DNA of 64,000 nucleotides from Undaria pinnatifida (lineage: Eukaryota; Sar; Phaeophyceae; Laminariales; Alariaceae). A program made the translations under genes and the position numbers. The notes beneath the pieces were generated by a model that worked only from the letters and a program-made list of their open reading frames with translations, searched no databases and had not been told where the DNA came from. The stretch is from assembly GCA_012845835.1 (NCBI GenBank), contig JABAKD010000016.1, positions 4,030,859-4,094,858 on the forward strand. The letters run 5' to 3'. Shown in pieces: positions 21,388 through 33,000 of this stretch. Position 1 is the first letter of the stretch; each line of letters opens with the position of its first letter.

Positions 21388-21660
21388 CCCCAGGAGGTGG
21401 TGTTAGAGGTGCCTGGCGGTTATTTAGCTCGCAACCAGGAGGTGGTGTTAGAGGTGCCTCGCGGTTATTTAGCTCCCAACCAGGAGGTGGTGATAGAGGT
21501 GCCTGGCGGTTATCTAGCTCGCAACCAGGAGGTGGTGGTAGAGGTACCTGGCAGTTATTTAGCTCGCAACCAGGAGGTGGTGGTAGAGGTGCCTGGCGGT
21601 TATTTAGCTCGCAACCAGGAGGTGGTGGTAGAGGTGCCTGGCGGTTATTTAGCTCGCTCT
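21388..21660 (+). repeat. 45-bp minisatellite, six units, open in two frames
   Basis: Each unit contains AGGAGGTGGTGNTAGAGG and TTATTTAGCTCG. Because 45 is a multiple of three, two plus-strand frames stay open through the array (repeating SQPGGGxRGAWRLFS in the frame 21351-21914 and NQEVVxEVPGGYLAR in 21397-21729). No promoter, splice or domain evidence shows it is translated. Confidence 0.9.
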
Positions 21661-21929
21661 TGCAGGTTTGTTTCTTTCGTCTCTCGGCCGAGCCGATTTG
21701 TTTTCCATGGTATTTTGCTATGTATGTAGTGTCTCGACCATGCCAGCTGCCGGAGTACCTAACTTACGGTAGCTTGCGCGTTTCGTGTTTTTTCTTCTTG
21801 GCCGAGTCGACTTGTGAATTGGTGCTTTTTTTCCTGTCTGTTATAGAATCGACTGGTGAATTGGTGCATCATCCCGCCCCCCCCCCCCTCAGATATACAT
21901 TACCGAGTCAATAAACTTGTTTGTTTGTT

Positions 21930-23540
21930 TAGCCTATCTTTCCTCGATCAAGTCATCCCAGCGATCAAAGGGCTCGCAGGTACGTCCCAGATTAGAGCCG
22001 AGGCGGAGCGGTGCGTGCGTCACCCAGCGACTTGACAATTAGTTCGCTACTGTTGTTGTAGTACCACTTTTTTGGGTTATGCAGTCGTAGTCCCGTGCTA
22101 GTGCGGCAAAACCTTCTTGTGCGACCCCCCCAGCTGAGTGCGGTGAACATCGCTTTGTGTCACGACCTCTAGTCTATATACGTACTGCTGTAGTACGGGT
22201 TTAGCGCTACAACAATGCGTGGTTCCGCTTTGGTGCATTTGTTGTCACACTAGTAGATGAGGGACCACGACACTACTGTACAGTACCACTTTATATGCGA
22301 TGCCACTCACTGTTGTTGCTGTGATGCCACTGTTGCGGGAAGGGGGGGGGGGATGTCACTGTTGCTGTGAGATGTCACTGTCCCTGTGATGCCACTGTTT
22401 TGTGGGGGGGGGGGGGGGTGACCGACGGAAACGACACGACGATGACTTCAATTCACCTCGGAGCTTCCACGGATCATACAACAAAAAAAAAGAGAGACGA
22501 ATGGCACAGCAGACAGGGCGCAGCACCAACAAACAACTCAAACGACCTCAAGGAATCAAGAGCAAAAAAAAATGAGAGAAACAAAAACAAGAGGGGACGA
22601 AGATTCGTCGAACTCACAGCTGACGTTGTTAGAATATTTGTATATAAAAAAAGAGAAAATAGGTTTTTCTTTCGCGGCACCCCGCACTCTTTCTCCATAC
22701 ACACCCGCGCACCACCACATAATAAATAATACTCGAACAACAGTACAGTATACTGGTATTGTTTAGTACCAGCCTCGCCCCCCAGACGCGACCCACGGCA
22801 GCATCAATCGCCGAATCGGTGTTACTCGAGCTTGCGGCGAGTCAGCACAAGGAAAAAAAAACGCACCACCATTACATCGCCCGCTCAGTAGAGTCCGCAA
22901 GAAAGCCAATGAAAATCCGCGAGAAAGCCGGGTACAAAACCCAAACCACCCCACCCTTTCCCCACGCCCATAACCAGTCGATGATGGCGCATTCTTACCT
23001 CATCTCGGACGTACTACAACAGCAGCACACCTTACATGCGGCCGGCACGACACACTCTACACCGAGCGACGAAAAAAACTCCGATGGGGACACCTATCTA
23101 ATGCACGGCGGGATCACATAATATTGCAGGCGTCTTCGCCGTGCGTGATGGACTTTGCTGTCTGGTCTCCGATGACAGAGAACGGGCAGCTAAAAAACTG
23201 GAACACTATAGTGGGAACGTTTTCCGTTTCTTGAGTATCTTAAAGGGGGAGGGGGGGGGGCTTGTCTCCCCTAAAAGAAAAAACAACTACAATGTCGTCA
23301 GGACGCACACAACAACACAAAAAACATTGGTTGTGGACATCTCACATACGCCCCACTAGAAAAAAGAATCCCTCTCCCCCTTTGTCTCCTTCTGCCCCTT
23401 CTCAGAAGGTCGAACGCTAACCCACAGCCGAGGAGGCTCGGTAAGAACTCCTCAAGACACGCCAAGCGATCGTGATAATTACGCTTCTTTATCCCAACGC
23501 TATCTGATAACATGCCTGCCTGCTACATTGCAAGAAACCG
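21930..23540. other. Intergenic, no gene recognised
   Basis: Contains a G homopolymer at 22404-22419, repeated GATGCCACTGTTG-type short units near 22300-22400, and one copy of the GTCGAACTCACAGCTGACG motif at 22606-22626. Confidence 0.5.
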
Positions 23541-23565
23541 ATGCACCATACCAGCCCCCCCCCCC

Positions 23566-23775
23566 CCCCCTCCATTTTTTATCTCTCCTATCTCAACCCT
23601 GAGCTATGGCAGTTGAAGTTTTGCCCCCCCCCCCCCCCCGCCCCCCCGCCCCCCCCGCCCCCCCCCCCCCCCCCGCCCCCCCCGCCCCCCCCCCCCCCCC
23701 CCCCCCCCCCCCCGCGCCTTCGCTCTCCTACCCCCCCCCCCCTGAGCTAAGGCAGCTAGAGGTTTGCCCCCCCCC
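23566..23775. repeat. C-rich tract immediately 3' of EFTUD2
   Basis: Long C runs interrupted by single G or short mixed segments. On the EFTUD2 strand this is G-rich and lies about 105-315 bp beyond the stop codon, so it may fall in the 3' UTR or termination zone. A (GGAT)n run at 23825-23850 lies between. Confidence 0.85.
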
Positions 23776-23879
23776 CCTCTACCCCTCCTGAGTTAACGCG
23801 GCTAAGGTTTGCGTCGTAAGTGGTCCGTCCATCCATCCATCCATCCATTCAATCGTCCTATCCGTCCTATCTGGAGTGC

Positions 23880-24008
23880 CTACATCATACCCCCTGCCCC
23901 CGCCCCGATCTCCGCCTGCTGTCTGGCCAGCTCCATGAGCATGGGGTCGTCGAAGAACTTGTTGATGCTCACGTCCTCGCTCAGACCCTTTCGGCGTCGC
24001 GTCTTCAC
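23880..24008 (-). CDS. EFTUD2: EFTUD2 exon 23 (residues 949-990 and stop)
   Basis: [45 protein letters not shown]. The acceptor is GCAACAG. The tail after ELARQ is Gly/Ala-rich and differs from animals. Confidence 0.96.
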   Translation of the reverse strand: MKTRRRKGLSEDVSINKFFDDPMLMELARQQAEIGAGAGGMM

Positions 24009-27000
24009 CTGTTGCACAACAAACAACAAAACAAAAAAAAGAAAAAGAAACAAAAACGCAAACAAAAAAGAAAATGAAGAAAAAAAAAATATGAAAAACG
24101 TGCCATAAAAAACAGTAGAGGTAAACGTACCCAGCGGCGAAAATAACCACGACTTTCCACGGGTCATGACCCGACCTGCGTGTATCTCGCGGGTCGAGTC
24201 GACCCGGGCCAGGAGGTGTCCGAAATTGCCACGGGTTGGGTCAGCTCGGGTCAGCTCGGGCTGGAAGGTTTCCAAATCTCACAGGACGGGTCGGGTCAGG
24301 TCGGGTCGGGCCAGGATCACCCTGGCCCGACCCGACCCGCGAGAAGTGATCCGACCAGCAAAAATACCTCGGAAAGACGACTACGGCATCGACCACATGA
24401 AGCCGGCCAGGCCGTTTGGTGGGGACGCGTTGTACGGCAAGAGGTATTAAGAGCTTTTTTTTTTTTCCGGCGGAAACAGGTCATTACTTGACCCAAAATT
24501 GGTCGGAAATTTTGTCATTCCTTCTTTTGCAGTATTATTTGTTTGTGTTTCTACATAAGGCCATGCATGGGGTTGTTCATCGCTCTGTATTTTCAACTTT
24601 TACTCAAAAATGAAGTGTTTTGGGAGCCATCACCCTCAGAAAAAAAAAATGATGCACCTGGAGCAGGGGAGGCATTTTTGGAACTGGGTTGCAGGGAGTA
24701 CGATAGTGTGGCACCGCGCGCGGCACGGTGGTGGTTCATTGTACAGCTATACGCTCTTCTCTAGCTGCTACTACGGCGGGACATATTTTAAAAACAAGAA
24801 AACGAGAAAATATATATCACTTGCAGCCGTGAGATAAATCAACCAAAATGGATTTTGAATCAAAACTCATCCTCTTGCAAGCTGCGTGTCATGCTTCGAT
24901 CGCAAGTGTTGCCGGGTGTGTACACCCTCGCCAAATATACAGGTCGATCGGTGACTCCCCTGCTGAATGCCAGGGCCAACAGGACTACCAGGTAAGACGT
25001 TCAGCCTTGTTCTACAAAATGTATTATAGTGCTCAAGATGGAATATGGCCTGCAAAATCAGGGGAAATAAATAGGTTTTAGTGTGTATATCGTGGGTTTT
25101 GACTGCTATGGCCATCCGTAATATTATTAGTAGGATAAAACAAGTCAAGAAAAGGACAGGGCTTTCCACGGGTCAGGTCGAGCCAGGGTACGGTAACCCG
25201 TCCCGACCCGACCCGTCCCGTGAGATATTTCAAAACACCTCCTGGTCGGATCCCACTCGACCCGCGAGACTCTGCTAACCTCCTGACACGATCGGCGGGT
25301 CGTGACATGACCCGTGAAAAGCCGTGAAAAAGGATTTTACTCCCCCTCGAGTACAACATCAACACATAGATCGTAGGTATTTATAGGTGAATAATCTATT
25401 ATTATACCAAGTATGTTTTACCAAATATGTAAAAGCGATGGTTACGGTGGACTAGTGAGTGCACATAACGTTTTCCCCTAGGCTCTACACCTCAATAAAA
25501 TAAAACAAGAAAAAAGTCTGAGTTTCCACCCCCATCAAAAAAAAAAAAAATCGATATATATATGAGGCTCCTCATCTCAACAAAGAAAAAGAAAAAAAAA
25601 GTCAAGTCGCTCCACACCTCCACACCTCACTAGAAAAAATAAACAAACTGCAACACCACACCGTCGTATTTTTATTAATTAATACTACATTTTTTATTTT
25701 TTTTTATTTTTCATCCTCCGGCGGATGGGGAAAAATAAATACTACATTTTTTTCTTTTTTACTGCAGACAGTCTGGTGTGCTGACTTGCATATTTTGTGT
25801 TTTTCGCCAAAAATCGTCTGTAAAACCAGAATCCCTTCCACGCCTCCACAAACACAACTTTACCACGTAAAGTTACATTTATTAATACTATATATTTTTC
25901 TTTTTTACTGCAGACAGTCTGGTGTGCTGACTTGCATATCTTGTGTTTTTCCCCCGCGTGCTCACTGCTGCAGTTGGCATTGCATGGCCTCATGACCTTA
26001 CTTGCATTGGCAACGCGTATTTATTGTCCCGCAGTTTGAGGCCACAGTAGCAGTAGAAGTAGCAGTAGTAGTATAGTAGAAGTAGTAGTAGTAGTAGCAG
26101 CAGTACTAGTACTACTACTAATAGTAGTAGTAGTAGTAGTAGTACTAGTAGTAGTAGTAGTAGCACTAGTAGTACTATTAATAGTAGTACTACTACTTTT
26201 AGTAGTAGTAGTAGTAGTAGAGCTCGTCTCTCTATGACGCCTCGGCACGGACAATGGTTGTGCTGGACGTCGATGGGTGGAAACATCATACATTACGGTG
26301 AAGAACACACACACCGCTCAAAAAACGTTTCTAAGGTTCCACACCTCGCTCCAAAAAAAAAAAAAAATGAGGCGCCACACACACCTTACTCAAAACCTTA
26401 ACTCAAAGAAAAAAAAGCTTACGTTCTCAAAAACTCGATGAATAAAACAATCTCATCGATTATTATCACAGGTACCGAACAAACACCATTGGAAAACCAC
26501 CACTGGCATTCCAACGATTTTTGCTATAGCCCCCCAGTTGCGGAGCCTTGTAAATCATGAAAAAAAACGTTAGTCTAGAACTATTGCTTTTGTTTTATCA
26601 TATTTTTAATAATCACTTTTACTCTCCAGCTCAACTCGTAAGCGGTTGTATGTCGTACCCTCAGCGACCTTCTGGACAAGCCTTGGTCACAGGTGTCTCC
26701 CCCTCCCCCCCCCCGGCACGTGTGCCTTCATTTTTATCGCGCATAATGGGGTTCATTCAGCATTCCCACCTTTTTCAGCTTTTCTATCCTCGTACGAGTA
26801 TGCTCGCCGATTCTTCATCGAATTTTTTGCTATCATATCTCAACACACACACTCGTGCTTTCCGCTCGTCAAGTTTTCCGCAAGAAAAAAAAAAACTACG
26901 AGCACGAGTGTATATGCACTCGGTGAGAATTGAACCCACAACCTTGACGATATCAGAAGTAGGGGCGACATTCACCTATTAATACTGCTGTAGTACTCCA

Positions 27001-30000
27001 TCGGGGACACCGACATGCAATATCCGCTACCGTAGCACCCGTGCAGCGCGCCCTACTATTAATAGCATCAACATACCCGGCGTATTACGGTGTTTGCGAA
27101 CTGCAGTATATTACGGTGTTTTTGCGAACTATTATACCAATTTTGGTTCGGTAGGGGCAGGGTAAGAAAACGTATCGAATGAAAAAAATACAGGGCAGAC
27201 GACAGAAAGCGGTATACCGCAGCCATTCCGCGCCACCGTGCGGTACAGCAGAATACACGAAGGAGTTTGACCCCGATCCGCGACGCTGATTGGTCAACTC
27301 AGCCTCGTACCGGTTTTTGACACCAACTCCTCGCGGCACATCGTACAGCCGGCTTTCAGCTCGGCCGTCACCGCTTTCTGGCGTGATCCATACCGCTTTC
27401 TGGCGGAAAATATACCCTGCGGACAGACTTTGCCCGAGGCTCTTCACGTTCCGCACCGTTTCAAATTCCGACCGAATCTCAACCATGGGCGCGCCACGTC
27501 ATGTAGACTGCATGGCTACAAGACCACATTTAGAAGGCCATGTAGAAGGCAACATGCAACATGATCCCGATCATTTCAAGGTCCACATTTCAACACTCGA
27601 AAAAAAAATTGTTTCGTACATAACCAGTAGTGTAGTGTACGACGACAGATCGCGCCATCACTTTAAGGATACCTTTTTTTCTGAGGCTCGGTTATTTTAT
27701 TATTTGTCAATGGGGCATCTTTTATGGGTTTTGGTGTGTATGGGTAGTGTCTTATAGGTTATTTTCCGGGAATCTCAAGTAAGCCCAAGTCTTCAACTAC
27801 CAAGTTCAAGTGGTGGCGTCCTCTCTCTGCGTGGATTTCAACAGAATGCGGTGTACGAATACGCAAGGCGGACGAGAGAGTGGTGCGTGCGCATCGTAAG
27901 GGCCGATGGTGGCGCCATCGATAGCGAGGATTTCAACAGAATGCGGTGTACGAACGCGCAAGGCGAACGCGAGGTGGTGCATGTATGGGCCAAGAGGGTC
28001 GTGCGCGTGTAGCGGGACTGTCACTCCCCCTTTGCCCTTTTGTCCTATCCTTTTCTCCGCCATTCATACATACATACGAGTACGTGGGGTGTGCGAGCTG
28101 TCTATGGTTGAGCAGCGGTTCGTGCTGTGGCGTTGCAATGATTATTCTGAAGGGATCCGAAACATGGCAGCGAGCAGTTCTATGCATGCTACATGACGTG
28201 GCGCCCATGGTTGAGATTCGGTCGGAATTTGAAAGGATGAGGGGCGTGAAGAGCCTCGGGCAAAGTCTGTCCGCATGGTAAATTTTCCGCCAGAAAGCGG
28301 TATGGTTCACGCCAGAAAGCGGTGACGGCCGAGCTGAAAACCCACTGTACGACGTACCGCAAGGAGTTGGTATCAAAAACCGGTACGAGGCTGAGTTGAC
28401 CAATCAGCGTCGCGGATCGGGGTCAAAAACCTAGGTGTATTCTGCTGTACCGCACGGTGGCGCGGAATGGCTGCGGTATACCGATTTCTGTGGTCTGCTC
28501 AAAAATAAAATACACTACTCCAGCTGTGAGATCGAAGATTTCGTCGAAACAAATACCAGGTAATTGCAAGCTGTGCGCGATACTCCGATCGCGCGTATTA
28601 CTGGGTGTGTGTCCTCATTAAGGATACAGGTCGGCGACTCCCCTTGGAACCACAGCGTAGCAGCTCGTACCAGGGTCAACAGGGTGACGTCAATCAATCT
28701 GTGCACAGAAACCATTAAACTCGTTTTTGAGGGAGACAATTCTGACGGCTGTGGAACGCACCAGTTTATTACGTAGGACGGAAAAAACATGTAATACCAC
28801 TAATAGTACTGAAACCGTCCAACGTCAAAAATCCAAGGCCAACCCAGCCCACCACGAAAAAACTCGAGCCAAAAGTCAGGTTAAAAACATGCCTTCCTCT
28901 TATTAATTTATCTTGGTATTTTCCAATCTAATTTCTTTTCGTGGGTAGGTGGGTCTTGGGTTTATTATGTTCGTCGCTTTCGGTATAATATTTCAGACTA
29001 TTAACAAGGGCAGACTAGACTGATGGTTTAGCACGAAAACAAGGCACACGACACCGTAGGCTACCTGACCCCTCCTCCTCTGACCCCCCCCCCCTCCTCC
29101 TCCCGGGCTCCCCCAATATCCATATAGTAGTTAGTCTCGGTTGGCACCGACGCTGTAAAACATTACCTGGTATACGTGTATTGGGGTTGGTATTGGTTGG
29201 CAACGATGCTGTAAAACATGCCGATCACCGCGTGAGCTAGACAACCAGGGTACCGTTTTTTTCTTCTTTTTTTGACGGTCACCATGATAGTTATCGAGTT
29301 ACATAGATCATATTGTGCGGGGTGGAGAACCCTAACTCCGCACAAGGGGAATTATCCCATTACGTAGTGTGAATATGGTAAGGCACCCACGATGCAGAGT
29401 TACATAGTAATACCCGCTGCTGTCTCTGGAGTGGCCACACCAGAAAACAAAGTGACTCATTGTCGCTGTCATCCAAAAGCAAGAAAGTAGGCAGAAGGTG
29501 CCGAAGTTCGTCCTTCGAGCGGTTCTTGGGAGGATGCAGTTCACCCTTTCTATGCGACTCGCTGAACACCTCACGGCACTTCGCGCTTGGTGCAAGCAAT
29601 GTCTGCCTGGTTGGTGAAAACCCGATGTGCTCCGTCCCGGCATAGTAGGGATGCGAGGGTCCATGGTCATACGATCACGGCCATGCACAAACTGAGCACA
29701 CTCACTCCGGGGAAATGGGCATTACCCTGACTCACCGTGAACTCTCACTGAGTACACCCACTCCGGGGAAATGGGCATTACCCTGACTCACCATGAACTC
29801 TCTGGCGAGGTGTTGCGGCGGGGACGGCTCCAGCGGGTGCAGGATAATGTTTCGGTCCAACGGGTCTCCAGGGACGATGCTCCAGTGGTCGAACACCTGC
29901 GTGCAGAACGCTTGGCCCTTCCCAAGACAACAAAAAGCACAGAAACCACACAAGAGGAGTAGAGAAATAAAACAGCACGAGAAGGAACGAAAAGCATTAG

Positions 30001-33000
30001 ACGCGAATCGTAAAACACACACAAACAAAAAAACAAAGAAAAAATGGAATTAACTAAATACAAGGCCCAGACAAGATGAGGAGAGGACAGAAACAGCATG
30101 TACAGTCGAACGAGCGTTGTTCAACTCATGCGTGTAACCTCTTCGATCTAATGCCAAACACGAAAACGAAATATTAATCGAGTGTTTGCGTTAAAATAAT
30201 TCAACCTAAAATTCCATTAAAAAAAACCGCCGAGCGAACTTTGAAAGAAGAATTTGCCCCCAAAGCGGCATGAAAATTCCGATTTGAGTGAACGATTTGG
30301 AGTGAACTTCCCTCAATGTCGACCAGCTCATACGATTGGCCTACAAATACCGAGCTTAACACCGTCGCTCTCCAGGCACAACGGCACAACAATCAGAGGG
30401 CACGAGGGCACAACCCACAAGGCAGCACACAGAAGACACTGCTCGCTGTGCGCTGTGCTTAGCAGCGGTAGACACAACCCAACCTCGATGCGGAGGCACC
30501 AAAGGGTAGCTGGGGAGGCATGGCGCGTACGCGCAACCTCAGGGGTAGGTGCTAGTGAGCCAGCGCTCCCGCGCTCTCTACGATGTGACCTCGTTCTCTG
30601 TGCTGCTGCGTGATGTCGTATTCGGTGCTGATTTTGTCAACCACCGTCGCTATACCACAACGCTGTCGCCGAAGCCTCCACCGCCACCGCCACCCACGTC
30701 GCACCGCCGCCGCCGCTACTGCTGCTGCTGCTGCTGCTGCTGCGCGGCGGCTGTTGTGCGGCGGCTGCGGTTGGTGTCTCCTGCGTTTTTTCCAAAACAA
30801 AAACAAAAAAAATGGCTGTTCTATTGTTGTGGTGATGATCGTGGTGATCGAGCCAGGCCGAGCTGCTGTGCCGCAACTAATTTGGCGGGGCCATTGCCAC
30901 CGCCACCTCCCCCCCCCGCCGCCGCTGCTGCTGCTGCTGCGGCTGCGGTTGCGGTGCTGCTACTGCGGTGCTGATGCTGTGCTGCTGTTCTCACTCTCTC
31001 GTACGCGTGTTCTAAAAGTGTGCTGCGTTCGATGTTGCGGGAGATCGATGTTGCGGGAGATCGATGCTGCTGTGCGTGGATTCTGTACACACCACCGGAT
31101 GATGGCACGTTTTTTATTTGCTCTTGCGTTTTTTTTGTGGAATTTGTCATCGCAAACTCAGCCAAAATGCATGCCGGAGTGAATCTGGCCTTTTTCAAGC
31201 CTGATGGAAGATTTTTTAGTGTTTTTTTTTAACGCAAAACACTCAAGTGTATCAGGAAATTAAGCTAACGCTTACCACACGCTATAGCTGTACGAAGACC
31301 TCCTCAATATGGCGCGGTCGGGGCATCCACCATTCTCCCACACCGCACCCCACTAGGCTTACATCCATTTTGACACCAGGTATCATTTTTCAAAAATATC
31401 TCCTCTTTTCTATAATGCTTAATGATTTCCTAGCTCTCCACCGGTAACAATACCTGCCATTCTCCTGTTAAAAGCCCAATTCTGATTCTGCATTTTTCAT
31501 GGCAATCGCCCAAGCATGCTATTCATAATCAACCTGTATGCTCAAATACATACATATGTTTTTTCCCTGCAATTTGTATGCCAAAACCTCCCCTACTATG
31601 CTACATCATGCTCTTGCATATAAAACCCAAGCATGCCGAATGCTATGCCAGCCTGACGAACATTAACCCTATAACCCCACCTGCGTGTAGGCGCGCAAGT
31701 CTGTCTCGAATCCGAAGGAGTCAATGGCGGGGACGAACGCCTTCACCGTGTAGAACGGAGCCCCGGGCTTGGGAGCATCCTGCGCAGCGTGGCGCGAGGT
31801 GCGAACGGGGAGCGAGAGGAGAGCGGGCGACGTCAACACAACCTAAAAAATAAATAAACAATAAAGGTCATGGCTGCTTTCCGCGGTAGTCTATTTTGAT
31901 GGATAACGAAAACACCGCACCGTATCAACAGCACGTAACATGATTACCAATGTCAGCAGCAGCGGTAACAGCAGCAACAGACGCAGCAGAGTCATAAGCA
32001 TAAGCAGCGCAGCAACAGCACAAGCAACAAGCACTAATATGGGTAACGTTGCTTTCCGCGCAAGTCTACAGAAACAAAACACCGCAGCAGCAGTAGCAGC
32101 CGTATCGCAAGCAGCAGCATCGGCAACAAGCAACACGCGCATCAGTGACAGCAGCAGTAGCGGTAGTAGTACTGCAGCACTAGCAGCATCGTAAGCAACG
32201 CAAGCACCGGTATTGAGTCATCCCTCTATAATGCGGTAGGGATCACACTTTTTGGGTTAACTGGTGTTTCTGACCTCTTATAGTGCGGTTCAGCTCCCCC
32301 AAGTGGGCAACTATCGGCTAGCATGATCATCTTACGAGTATGGTTGCTTTAGGACTGGCGCATAGAAATGTTGGTTGTGTTGCGCGAACGAATGTGTTTA
32401 AAGTCATGTTTCCGGTGAAGTATTGAGGTCCTTGCCTTAGGAGCTCAGAAACTTACGCTTCACACCTAGCGTGGGATGACTCTATCGGTGTCAGCATCAG
32501 CAACATGCATATCGGTGTCAGCAGTAGCGGCAGCAGCACCAGCAGCAGCAGCGTGCGCAGCGCAAGGATCAGTATCAGCATCAGCGGCAGCAGCGTGCGC
32601 AGCGCAAGGATCAGTATCAGCATCAGCAACAAGCAACATGGATATCGATGTCAACAGCAGTAAAGAGAGCCTCACAAGCAGAATGAGCACCCGTACAAGC
32701 TTTCAGCAGCAAGCAACATGCGTATCAATGTCAGCAGTTGCAGCAGCAGCATCATCAATAGCTCAAGCACCAGCACCAGCAACAAACAACAAGTGTACAC
32801 CCAAACAGCATCATCAGTAGTAGCAGCAGCAGAGCAGCAGCAGCAGCAATAGCAGCAGCAGTAGCAGCAGCATAAACAGCAACACGCAGCATGCAACAGT
32901 AGCAGTAGCAGCAGCAGTAGCAGCGCAAGCAGCAGCAGCAGCAGCATCATACATAGACAACTAACAGCAACATGTAGCAACATCACAAGGGGCGCAAGCA

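Larger units (their letters stand above)
24009..29791 (-). other. EFTUD2 intron 22, 5.8 kb, transposon-rich
   Basis: Largest intron of the gene, GT-AG. Contains two GGGTC foldback copies, a 146-bp-spaced direct repeat with ACTGCAGACAGTCTGGTGTG (25761 and 25907), an AGT microsatellite, a tRNA-like unit, a 1.3-kb inverted-repeat element, the CACAGCTG dispersed repeats and a 550-bp dispersed repeat, annotated separately. Confidence 0.85.
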
